The position numbers and the translations under genes are program-made. The notes below the pieces were generated by a model, which worked only from the letters and a program-made list of their open reading frames with translations, was not told the origin of the DNA and did not search any database. From Armatimonadota bacterium (GTDB lineage Bacteria; Armatimonadota; JAAZEB01), in contig JAAZEM010000053.1 in the NCBI GenBank assembly GCA_012512265.1, forward strand, positions 1 through 57,049: 57,049 bases of DNA. Direction: 5' to 3'. Below, piece by piece: positions 50,460 to 57,049 of the stretch; position 1 is the stretch's first letter; each line of letters opens with the position of its first letter.

Positions 50460-53012
50460 ATGAGAGCGCTTGTCTTCGCCATGTTGGCGTGCATTGCCCC
50501 CTTCCTGACACTCCCCTGCTCTGGCGCCCCCGCTAGGGAGCCGCTCCCGCTGAAGCCGTTCACTTACGTGGAGGACTTCGAGGAGCCTCGCCAGATGGTC
50601 GTGTGGGCGACCAACGGAAAGCAGGAGATCCACTTCAGTGGCGTGACCGAGGAGAAGGCGTTCTCCGGGAAGCGCTCATACAAGCTGGACGTGACAATTC
50701 GCGAGGGCGCCTACCACTACTTCGGGATTCGCCTGCCCCGCGTGCCGTGCGAGGGAGAGCTAAAGCTGAGTGGCCGCCTCTGGGTAGAAGCCCTGCCCCA
50801 GGGCGCTCGGGCCGGCCTGGGCTACAACATCATTCTCCCGCCCAGCCAGCACAGCGGGTGCGCCGCGGTGGAGACGATCGACAGACCGACGCCGGAGTGG
50901 AAGGCGGTATCCGGGGATCTGGTTGCCGCAGGGAAGCAGACGGCCACCGGCGTGATCGGGCGCCACACCGCGGAGATGGATGGCAGCGAGGTCGCACCCT
51001 TCCTGGAGCTTTGGAGCGTGCCGATCTGGGCGACGGCGGGCCAGCGGATCACCCTCTACGTCGATGATGTTCGCATTGAGGGGCGGGTGCCCGACGCGGA
51101 CGCCTTTGCCGCCGCGGCCCAGGAGCGGTTCACGGCGGCCCGAGAGCGGACAGCGCGCCGGATCGCCGGCTGGCGCGCCCGCCTGGATGAAGCTACGAAG
51201 GCTTTGCGCGGCGTGCCGGCGCAGGAGGGGCTGGGCGCGCGGATCCTGGAATCGGCGCAGGCCGGCATGAAAACCGCCACCGAGACGCTGGACACCATCG
51301 AAAAGCGCGGCTACATCAACGCGCGCGAGGTAGACCAGATCGAGGCGAGCCTGATCATGGCGGCGCACGCGGCGCCGAACCTGCGCGAGCTCGGTCGGAG
51401 CAAAGAACAGGGGCTTCCCTACGTCTCCTATGTGCCGCGGGCGATGAGCAACACGCGCATCTTGCCCCAGGAGCCAATCGTGCCGGCGCGGATGGCGCGC
51501 GAGATCGAGATGGCTGCCTGCCCCGGCGAGTACGAGTCCGCCACCTTCATCCTCCAGGCTGTGGCGCCTGTCCGCAGCCTCACGCTTGAGGCGACCGACA
51601 TCCAGGGGCCGCGCGGGCGGATCCCCAAGGACGCGGTCGATCTCTACGTCGTGAAGTGCTGGTATCAGGCGGGGACTGAGATTGGCTTCACCCAGCAACG
51701 CCTCCTGGCCCCGGAGCTCCTCCTGAAGGATGACGCGCTGGTGCGCGTCGATCACGAGAAGAAAGAAAACTTCATCCGCTCCACCGACGCCGCCGGAAAG
51801 AGCATGTACCTCCCGTGCAGCGGACCCACGAGCGACCACCTGGCAAACGTGCGTCCCAAGGACGCTGATACTCTCCAGCCGGTTGATATCGAGATGGGCA
51901 CGGCCCGGCAGTTCTGGATCACGCTGAAGGTGCCCGAGGGCACTCCCGCGGGGGAGTACGAGGGCGCGATTCGCATCCGCGCGCAGGGAGCCCCCGCTTC
52001 TGAGATGCGCCTGAAGCTGCGCGTCTATCCCTTCAACCTGGAGCCCTGCCCGCTGCAACACGCGATCTACTATCGGGGCGTCCTCCGGCCCGACGGCCAG
52101 GGCTCGATTAGCTCAGAGGCGAAGTCCGAGGAGCAGTATGAGGCGGAGATGCGCGACCTCCTCGCGCACGGTGTCCTCTACCCGACGATCTACGAGCGGT
52201 ATGATGAGACGCTCCTGCGCCGGGCGTTAGAAATCCGCAAGAAAGCGGGGCTTCCTACCGGCCCGCTCTACGTGCTCGGGCTCGGCACGGGCAGCGCCAC
52301 GGACCCGAAGGCTCTGGCGGCGCATCAGGCGAAGCTGCGCCAGTACATGGACGTCGCTCGCGAGTTCGGTTACACCGATGTTTACTTCTATGGCACCGAC
52401 GAGGCAAAAGGCGAGCGGCTGACCATCCAGCGCGCTGCCTGGAAGAGCGTCCAGGATGCCGGCGCGAAGACCTTTGTCGCGTGCTATCTGGGCACCTTCG
52501 AGGCGATGAGAGGGCTCCTGAACCTGGCGGTGCTCGCCGGGCGCCCGAATCCAGAGGAGGCCAGGAAGTACCATGGCGTCGGGAGCCGGATCTTCTGCTA
52601 CGCCTATCCCCAGGTGGGGAATGAGGAGCCGGAGACGTACCGGCGCAACTTCGGCCTCGTCCTCTGGAAGGCGGGCTACGACGGCGCCATGGACTACGCC
52701 TACCAGCACTCGTTCGGGCACGTCTGGAACGACTTCGACCACGCCACCTACCGCGACCACTGCTTCACCTACCCCACGGTGAACGGTGTCGTGGGTACCA
52801 TCCAGTGGGAGGGCTACCGTGAGGCGGTGGATGACGTGCGCTACATCGCGACGCTGCAAAAGGCGATCGAGCGCGCGCGTGCCCGGGAGGCGACCGCCGC
52901 GCTGGCCGCGGAGGCCGCCCGGTGGCTGGAAGGGGTCGACCCGCAAGGCGACCTGGACGCGATCCGCCAGCAGGCCGCGGAGTGGATCACGCGGCTCTCG
53001 GCTCAGCGGTGA
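50460..53012 (+). CDS. Secreted DUF4091 / GH123-like glycoside hydrolase
   Basis: An 850-residue exported protein. Signal peptide 1-22 (FAMLACIAPFLTLPCSGA). A beta-sandwich at about 28-215 (YVEDFEEPRQMVVWATNGK) may bind carbohydrate; a helical linker spans 215-320; a further sandwich is about 325-525. The TIM-barrel DUF4091 region is about 530-835, with the Asp-Glu pair in YFYGTDEAKGE near 646 and the C-terminal signature EGYREAVDDVRYIATLQKAI near 784. GH123-type enzymes use an Asp-Glu pair for substrate-assisted cleavage of N-acetylhexosamine linkages; whether this protein shares that substrate is inference. Start: GGAGGAG before ATG 50460. The next gene on the strand, a Gfo/Idh oxidoreductase, starts 136 bases later. 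Confidence 0.75.
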   Translation: MRALVFAMLACIAPFLTLPCSGAPAREPLPLKPFTYVEDFEEPRQMVVWATNGKQEIHFSGVTEEKAFSGKRSYKLDVTIREGAYHYFGIRLPRVPCEGELKLSGRLWVEALPQGARAGLGYNIILPPSQHSGCAAVETIDRPTPEWKAVSGDLVAAGKQTATGVIGRHTAEMDGSEVAPFLELWSVPIWATAGQRITLYVDDVRIEGRVPDADAFAAAAQERFTAARERTARRIAGWRARLDEATKALRGVPAQEGLGARILESAQAGMKTATETLDTIEKRGYINAREVDQIEASLIMAAHAAPNLRELGRSKEQGLPYVSYVPRAMSNTRILPQEPIVPARMAREIEMAACPGEYESATFILQAVAPVRSLTLEATDIQGPRGRIPKDAVDLYVVKCWYQAGTEIGFTQQRLLAPELLLKDDALVRVDHEKKENFIRSTDAAGKSMYLPCSGPTSDHLANVRPKDADTLQPVDIEMGTARQFWITLKVPEGTPAGEYEGAIRIRAQGAPASEMRLKLRVYPFNLEPCPLQHAIYYRGVLRPDGQGSISSEAKSEEQYEAEMRDLLAHGVLYPTIYERYDETLLRRALEIRKKAGLPTGPLYVLGLGTGSATDPKALAAHQAKLRQYMDVAREFGYTDVYFYGTDEAKGERLTIQRAAWKSVQDAGAKTFVACYLGTFEAMRGLLNLAVLAGRPNPEEARKYHGVGSRIFCYAYPQVGNEEPETYRRNFGLVLWKAGYDGAMDYAYQHSFGHVWNDFDHATYRDHCFTYPTVNGVVGTIQWEGYREAVDDVRYIATLQKAIERARAREATAALAAEAARWLEGVDPQGDLDAIRQQAAEWITRLSAQR

Positions 53013-53148
53013 TAGGTGAGCGGTGCGAGCCAGGCAGGGGCCGACGTCCGGGGGGGCGAACTCTCACTCCGCTGGCCTGAAGGATCGCGGAGGCCTCGCC
53101 TCCCCAGAACTCGGCCAGGCATACTGGGCACGTGTGAGGAGCAACAGG

Positions 53149-54219
53149 ATGAGAAAGTGGCGAGTCGGGTTGGTGGGCATCGGTCGGGGCTCCGGGTATG
53201 GACGCCTCTTCGCGGAGGAACCGCGGTGCGAGATCGTGGCGTGTTGCGACGCCTCCGAGGAGGCGCTGGCGCGTTTCCAGCGCGAGCTGGAGCTACCGGA
53301 CAGCCAGTGCTTCACGCGCTACGATGACTTCCTCGCTGCCGGCCCGGAGATCGTCTTCCTTGGCACCCCCATCCCGGTGCACGCCGATCAGACGGTGGCG
53401 GCGATGGAGGCGGGCTGCCACGTGCTGAGCGAGGTCACTGCCGCATCCACCCTGGCCGATTGCCAGCGCATTATCGATGCGGTCCATCGGACCGGGCGCA
53501 CCTACATGATGGCGGAGAACTGCATCTACTGGCACTTTGTCTCCCAGTGGAAGGAGTGGGTGCAGTCCGGGCGGCTGGGCACCATCGTGCACGCCGAATG
53601 CGAGTACCTCCATCCGATCCCCTCGCTCATCTTCGACCGGGAGACGGGCAAGGCGCGGTGGCGGACGCAGCGCGCCCCGCTCCACTACTGCTCGCACTCG
53701 CTCGGCCCGATCCTGGAGATCACCGGCGACCGGATCACCCGCGCCTTCGGCCTGGGGAACAGCCGGCACGTTCTCCCCGAGGGCGGCATCGGCGCGATCG
53801 ATATGCAGGTCGCGCTTTTCGAGACAGCGAGCGGCATGACGATCAAGCTCCTCCGCACCTCCGTCCTGCCCCGCCGGCCCAACATCCACTTCTACTCGCT
53901 CCACGGCACGAAAGGCTACGTCGAGACGGACCGCGGCGGGCTGAAGGGCCCCGGCCGGCTCTACGTCGAAGGCGAGATGGAGAGCGACCAGGCGATCGAG
54001 ACGCCCCTTTCCGATCCGTCGCTTCCCGAATCGGCGCACGCCGGCGGCCACGGAACCGCCGAATACATCCTGATCCAGGACTTCCTGGCGGCGCTGGAGC
54101 GCGGGACGAAGCCGCGCATCGATGAGATCCGGGCGATGGAGATGACGGCGCCCGGGATCGTGGCCCACGAGTCGGCCATGCGCGGCGGTGCCTGGCTGGA
54201 GGTGCCCAGCTTCGCCTGA
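53149..54219 (+). CDS. Gfo/Idh/MocA family oxidoreductase
   Basis: A 356-residue NAD(P)-dependent sugar or inositol dehydrogenase-like protein. The Rossmann start VGLVGIGRGSGYGRLF has a modified glycine loop. Further family signs are EIVFLGTPIPVHADQTVAAM, GCHVLSEV in place of the usual EKP signature, YMMAENCIYW, and the C-terminal dimer sheet (SGMTIKLLRTSV, HGTKGYVETD). The usual EKP catalytic lysine motif reads LSEV here, so the active-site Lys is missing; catalytic Asp/His may still lie in HYCSHSLGPILEI. Start at 53149: GAGGAG seven bases upstream. It probably follows the DUF4091 glycosidase in one transcript, suggesting sugar catabolism downstream of hydrolysis. Confidence 0.85.
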   Translation: MRKWRVGLVGIGRGSGYGRLFAEEPRCEIVACCDASEEALARFQRELELPDSQCFTRYDDFLAAGPEIVFLGTPIPVHADQTVAAMEAGCHVLSEVTAASTLADCQRIIDAVHRTGRTYMMAENCIYWHFVSQWKEWVQSGRLGTIVHAECEYLHPIPSLIFDRETGKARWRTQRAPLHYCSHSLGPILEITGDRITRAFGLGNSRHVLPEGGIGAIDMQVALFETASGMTIKLLRTSVLPRRPNIHFYSLHGTKGYVETDRGGLKGPGRLYVEGEMESDQAIETPLSDPSLPESAHAGGHGTAEYILIQDFLAALERGTKPRIDEIRAMEMTAPGIVAHESAMRGGAWLEVPSFA

Positions 54220-54251
54220 GCGGCCCGGCTGGCAGTGACGCAGAGATAAAG

Positions 54252-54295
54252 AGCGCCCTCCTGCTCGCGGCGAGAGGCCCAGGCGGGAGGGCGCT
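54252..54295. terminator. Hairpin between the convergent oxidoreductase and fucU genes
   Basis: AGCGCCCTCC (54252-54261) and GGAGGGCGCT (54286-54295) form a perfect 10-base stem. It is placed to serve both genes. No T-tract. Confidence 0.6.
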
Positions 54296-54316
54296 GGTGA
54301 TACGAAACCCGGGGCT

Positions 54317-54748
54317 TTAGCAGGGCGTGACGCCTTTCTTCAGGAGAATATTGCCGTACTTGGCTGTTTCACCGGTCATCACCACCGCGTAGGCCGCTTT
54401 CGCGCGCTCGTAGAAGGCGAAGCGGTCGATCCGGGCGATTGCCGGCGTGCCGGGCGCATGCCGGTCAATGGCGGCGCGATACGCCGCCTCGACGGCGGGA
54501 TCCAGGGTATCGCCCGGCACCGCGGCCATCATCACCACGGGCGCGTCCACGTAGCTATCCAGTTCAAAGAGGGGCAGGATCGCGTCGAGCAGGTCGGCAA
54601 TCCGCAGGCCATCGGCACGAACAACGCGCTTGCCGACTGTCTCGCCCGGAAAATGCGCGTCGGCCAGGACAATCTCATCTCCATGCCCCATGCGATAGAG
54701 GGCATCCAACAGCTCGGGACTCAATAGCGGCGAGATCCCTTTCAGCAT
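54317..54748 (-). CDS. RbsD/FucU family sugar mutarotase
   Basis: A 143-residue protein of the length of Fuc[16 protein letters not shown] (21-35) holds the conserved His22 and Asp residues; [20 protein letters not shown] and the C-terminal [16 protein letters not shown] complete the pattern. It interconverts the alpha and beta anomers of L-fucose, ribose or related sugars; FucU rather than RbsD is suggested by the [15 protein letters not shown] end. Start: GGAG seven bases upstream. It converges on the Gfo/Idh gene. No fucose isomerase, kinase or transporter is in the window, so its pathway is uncertain. Confidence 0.9.
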   Translation of the reverse strand: MLKGISPLLSPELLDALYRMGHGDEIVLADAHFPGETVGKRVVRADGLRIADLLDAILPLFELDSYVDAPVVMMAAVPGDTLDPAVEAAYRAAIDRHAPGTPAIARIDRFAFYERAKAAYAVVMTGETAKYGNILLKKGVTPC

Positions 54749-55036
54749 CTCTCCGAACTCCTCTCAGGGTCTGCGCGGCTCCCTGGCTCCAAGCCAGCGG
54801 CGCGATGAGGGATCTGGGAGCGCGCCTTCTTGCCTGGAGCGGGCGTATGCCGCTGCGGGCAACCGAATCTCGGTTCCGCGCCGCACTCCCCTTCCCCTGC
54901 AGAGGCACGTGTCACAACCGGGCGTTCCACGCGGGCCCGTGGTTTCGTTCGCCAGGATGTCGCGCCCGGGTTGGAAGAGCCTCGTTCGTGGTTTGGGCCG
55001 GGTTGGCACCGGCTATGAGCTATGAGGGGGATGACG

Positions 55037-55222
55037 ATGGAGAAGAAGGAGAAACTTCACGAGAAGATGGTGGAGGCCGGGAAGAAGCTCGGCGAAGCCC
55101 GCAAGCGGGAGTTAGGCCACGAGGGCTACGAAGAGCTGGGCCGCAAAGGTGGCGAGGCGGGAGGGGCTCGCGTGCGCCACCTGGTTCGCGAGGGCAAGAA
55201 GGCAGAGCGCCAGGGCGAATAG
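55037..55222 (+). CDS. Small Em/LEA group 1-like hydrophilic protein
   Basis: A 61-residue, highly charged protein. Its heart, [20 protein letters not shown] (26-45), matches the 20-residue repeat of plant Em (group 1 LEA) proteins and bacterial stress proteins such as GsiB (GxEGYxELGxKGG). Such proteins are disordered and accumulate in desiccation or starvation. Start at 55037: GAGGGGG six bases upstream; ATGs at 55022 and 55031 overlap that site. A perfect terminator palindrome follows 60 bases after the stop, so it is probably a single-gene transcript. The 288 bases upstream to 54749 hold no other gene that I can see. Confidence 0.8.
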   Translation: MEKKEKLHEKMVEAGKKLGEARKRELGHEGYEELGRKGGEAGGARVRHLVREGKKAERQGE

Positions 55223-55281
55223 CCAGGAACGAAGGAAGCAAGAGATTCGCATCGAGCTGCGCGAAGGCGGAGCGTGGCTGC

Positions 55282-55315
55282 CACCGGGAGAAGCCCGGCC
55301 GGGCTTCTCCCGGTG
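55282..55315 (+). terminator. Perfect 34-base palindrome after the Em-like gene
   Basis: CACCGGGAGAAGCCCGG (55282-55298) is followed directly by its exact reverse complement (55299-55315), then TTTCG. The mRNA would form a stem of about 15 bases with a small loop. It also faces the stop of the convergent radical SAM gene at 55361. Confidence 0.75.
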
Positions 55316-55360
55316 TTTCGTAAGAAGCGTGAAGGCACGCGGCGCGCCATCCAGGAGTGA

Positions 55361-56719
55361 TCACGCAGCGGCCGCGGCCCGCTCCGCGATCCGCTCTGCA
55401 TCCGGGCCGGAAACGCTCTCGATCCGCCTCAGGCCCGGCGTGCAGAGGGGGCCGCAGTTGCACACGTAATCATACTCCCGATAGCCGATCAGTGGCGCCA
55501 GGGCGTCCCACATCCGCTGCGTCTCTGCGCAGAGCGTCACCGGCGTCTCCGGGCTCAACCGCTTCGACTCGGTGATCAGGTGGCGGTAGACCTTTTCTTT
55601 AACCTCGAAGGTGAAGGGCCGTGGCCCTTCCAGATCGTGGCGCCACTGGTCGCCGTAGCGCGCCTCCGCCTCGCGCGCCGCCTCGACAAACTCGGGATCC
55701 AGGTTCTCCAGGCCGAGCGTGGCATCCATCTCAGCGACGCTGTCGAAGAACACCATCTCCATGCTGATGTTCTCCGGCTTCACGCGCGCGTAGAGGCGCT
55801 CCAGCATCTCGGTCGTCTCCTCGCGCCAGCCCCGGATCGGGATCACCGGCTTGCATTTGAACCGGACGGGATAGCCGGCCTCGCTGCATTTCGCGGCGGC
55901 CTCGATCCGCTGCTCCATCGAGCCGGTCCGCGCCTCGTAGCGCCGGCTGACCGTGCGCGAGCAGAGCGTCCAGAGTATGATCGTGTGCCCGCGATGATCC
56001 AGCGAAAGGAGGTGGTCCACGTTGGCGCTCTTGGAGAAGAGGATGAGGTAGCGGTCGTCCAGGCGGGCGAAGTGGTTCACCAGGAGCTCGCATGCGCCGT
56101 ACTCCGGCTCGATAGCGAGCACGTCCTGCTCCACGTCGTAGCGGATCGTCTTCTGCCAGGGGTTTTGCTCCAGGAGCTGGTCGACGCGCTCGACAAACTC
56201 CTCCAGGTTGAGGTTGATCACGTAGACCGAGCCGCGCTGGCAGTAGGCGCACCGGTGAACGCACCCCCAGGCGCTATGGATGTCGTACAGGCTCCAGCAG
56301 ACCAGTTTGGGATCCCACTCGGGGCGCTTCTCGTAGTGGTGGATCGGCGCGGCGCCCAGCATCGCCAGGATCCGCCCACCGGTGAACCACTGCTTGCAGT
56401 CGCCATATGTCCGGTGGGCTTCCACGCACCGGCGGAAGAGATCGCTACGCATGATCTCCGTGCGTTCGGCATCACTCACCCAGCGAAAGGCGGTGAAGAT
56501 GAAGTCGGGGTCGCGCACCATGTCGTAAGCGCCCTGGCGCACTTCCCCGATCCAGCCGCTCTCGCGGATCACGTCGGGAAGCTCCTCAGCTGCGAGCACC
56601 CTCACCTCGGAGGGATCGCGGCCCATACCCCGGACCATGCGTTCCATCCGGCGGATGTTCCGCTCATCCGCCATCGCCCAATCCATCGCGAAGAGCCTGC
56701 GTGGCCTGATCTGGTACAT
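55361..56719 (-). CDS. Spore-photoproduct-lyase-like radical SAM protein
   Basis: A 452-residue radical SAM protein. The cluster motif C-x3-C-x2-C occurs as CVHRCAYCQRG near residue 152, the spacing of spore photoproduct lyase. Around it, LVCWSLYDIHSAWGCVHRC, then the SPL-like LILFSKSANVDHLL, IILWTLCSRTVSRRYEAR and VRFKCKPVIPIRGW fit the family. SPL repairs UV-induced thymine dimers in spores; in non-sporing bacteria, relatives may act on other nucleic acids. A Cys-rich C-terminus (YVCNCGPLCTPG) is extra. Start at 56719: GAGGAGG seven bases upstream. It lies 65 bases after the sulfatase gene. It probably uses an Fe-S cluster and SAM; substrate not proven. Confidence 0.75.
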   Translation of the reverse strand: MYQIRPRRLFAMDWAMADERNIRRMERMVRGMGRDPSEVRVLAAEELPDVIRESGWIGEVRQGAYDMVRDPDFIFTAFRWVSDAERTEIMRSDLFRRCVEAHRTYGDCKQWFTGGRILAMLGAAPIHHYEKRPEWDPKLVCWSLYDIHSAWGCVHRCAYCQRGSVYVINLNLEEFVERVDQLLEQNPWQKTIRYDVEQDVLAIEPEYGACELLVNHFARLDDRYLILFSKSANVDHLLSLDHRGHTIILWTLCSRTVSRRYEARTGSMEQRIEAAAKCSEAGYPVRFKCKPVIPIRGWREETTEMLERLYARVKPENISMEMVFFDSVAEMDATLGLENLDPEFVEAAREAEARYGDQWRHDLEGPRPFTFEVKEKVYRHLITESKRLSPETPVTLCAETQRMWDALAPLIGYREYDYVCNCGPLCTPGLRRIESVSGPDAERIAERAAAAA

Positions 56720-56784
56720 CCCGAATCCTCCTCACGGCGGGCGCGGTCTCGGCACCGCTGGAATCCACCCGCGCTCCCGGCGCG

Positions 56785-57049
56785 CTACAGCTTCTTTATC
56801 CGGTGAGCCTCGACCATCTCCAGCCCGGTATCGTAGTCCAGTTGGCGGGGCTCATACTCCTCGTTCTCCCGCTGGCGCGTGTAGCCGGTATAGGCCCAGG
56901 TGGCCTCGCGCGCGTCGGTGCGCCAGGGCCGGCGCTCCCAATAGTAACCGCGGAAGGGATCCCGAGTCCGGTTCATCCAGTCGAGGAGACGATCGTGCAG
57001 CGCGTCGCGGAGCGCCGCATATTCGTGGGCGTTGATGCGGTTTTCCATC
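56785..57049 (-). CDS. C-terminal end of a sulfatase (5' truncated)
   Basis: The frame stays open to the window edge and stops at TAG (56787-56785). The last 88 residues read as a sulfatase C-terminus, such as RLLDWMNRTRDPFRGYYWER, a block common just before the end of formylglycine-dependent arylsulfatases. The catalytic core and the start lie outside the window; the ATG at 57048 is unlikely to be the true start. A secreted sulfatase would suit the polysaccharide-degradation theme of this region. Only the C-terminus is visible, so the family call is moderate. Confidence 0.65.
   Translation of the reverse strand, partial: MENRINAHEYAALRDALHDRLLDWMNRTRDPFRGYYWERRPWRTDAREATWAYTGYTRQRENEEYEPRQLDYDTGLEMVEAHRIKKL

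Noticed and set aside
1..57049. CRISPR arrays, tRNA or rRNA genes, insertion sequences
   Set aside because: I saw no regularly spaced repeats, no tRNA T-loop signatures in gaps, no transposase-like frames and no terminal repeats.

Overview
The window is about 57 kb of GC-rich bacterial chromosome (third codon positions mostly G or C). It encodes a two-membrane cell: lpxD (lipid A), bamA, a Skp/OmpH chaperone, a TamB-like AsmA protein and a PilT-type motor. These sit beside many secreted carbohydrate-active proteins and several sigma factors. That mix (a WhiG/FliA-type sigma, DUF4091 and GHL10-type hydrolases, Gfo/Idh oxidoreductase, sugar epimerase, Thi4) suggests an Armatimonadota-like or related heterotrophic lineage. 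This is inference; no marker here settles taxonomy.

Layout. 1-8.9 kb: C-terminus of a membrane protein (possibly a solute:sodium symporter), a secreted polysaccharide-lyase-like toroid protein, RidA, a 1534-residue secreted heparinase-II/III-like protein ending in a discoidin domain and an FG-GAP propeller, and a class-C beta-lactamase-fold hydrolase. 9-13 kb: an overlapping pair of Cys-rich/iron-sulfur proteins, a PD-(D/E)XK nuclease-like orphan, and a sugar-phosphate isomerase-like protein. 13.2-20.2 kb: a glycerophosphodiesterase, a three-gene ABC export operon, and a pilT gene broken by a frameshift. 20.4-25 kb: mutY, a dolichol-phosphate-mannose-synthase-like glycosyltransferase, a sigma-28-family factor, an M48 metalloprotease, and an apparently decayed gene behind lpxD. 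25-35.6 kb: the envelope-biogenesis cluster, all on the minus strand, in transcription order tamB-like, ECF sigma, bamA, ompH, OmpH-like lipoprotein, lpxD. 35.9-43.3 kb: BON-SRPBCC protein, a small HARP-like protein, a giant GH13-like protein, a DUF218 protein, and a polysaccharide deacetylase. 43.5-47.1 kb: promoter, TPP riboswitch, thi4-thiE, terminator, promoter, then a SIS protein and a PfkB kinase. 47.1-57 kb: a fructan-hydrolase/GHL10 operon facing a DUF4091 glycosidase and a Gfo/Idh dehydrogenase, then FucU, a LEA/Em-like miniprotein, a spore-photoproduct-lyase-like radical SAM protein and a sulfatase C-terminus.

How it works together. Two themes dominate. One is scavenging complex, probably sulfated or uronic, polysaccharides with secreted toroid lyases, GH32, GHL10, DUF4091 and sulfatase, followed by intracellular handling by Gfo/Idh, isomerase, FucU and a sugar kinase. 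The other is building and policing the outer membrane, with an ECF sigma factor lying between tamB and bamA. Several strong sigma-70-type promoters are readable; three share the same -35 hexamer TTGACG.

All starts were chosen by eye from Shine-Dalgarno spacing. Functional calls rest on motif recognition, without database searches.
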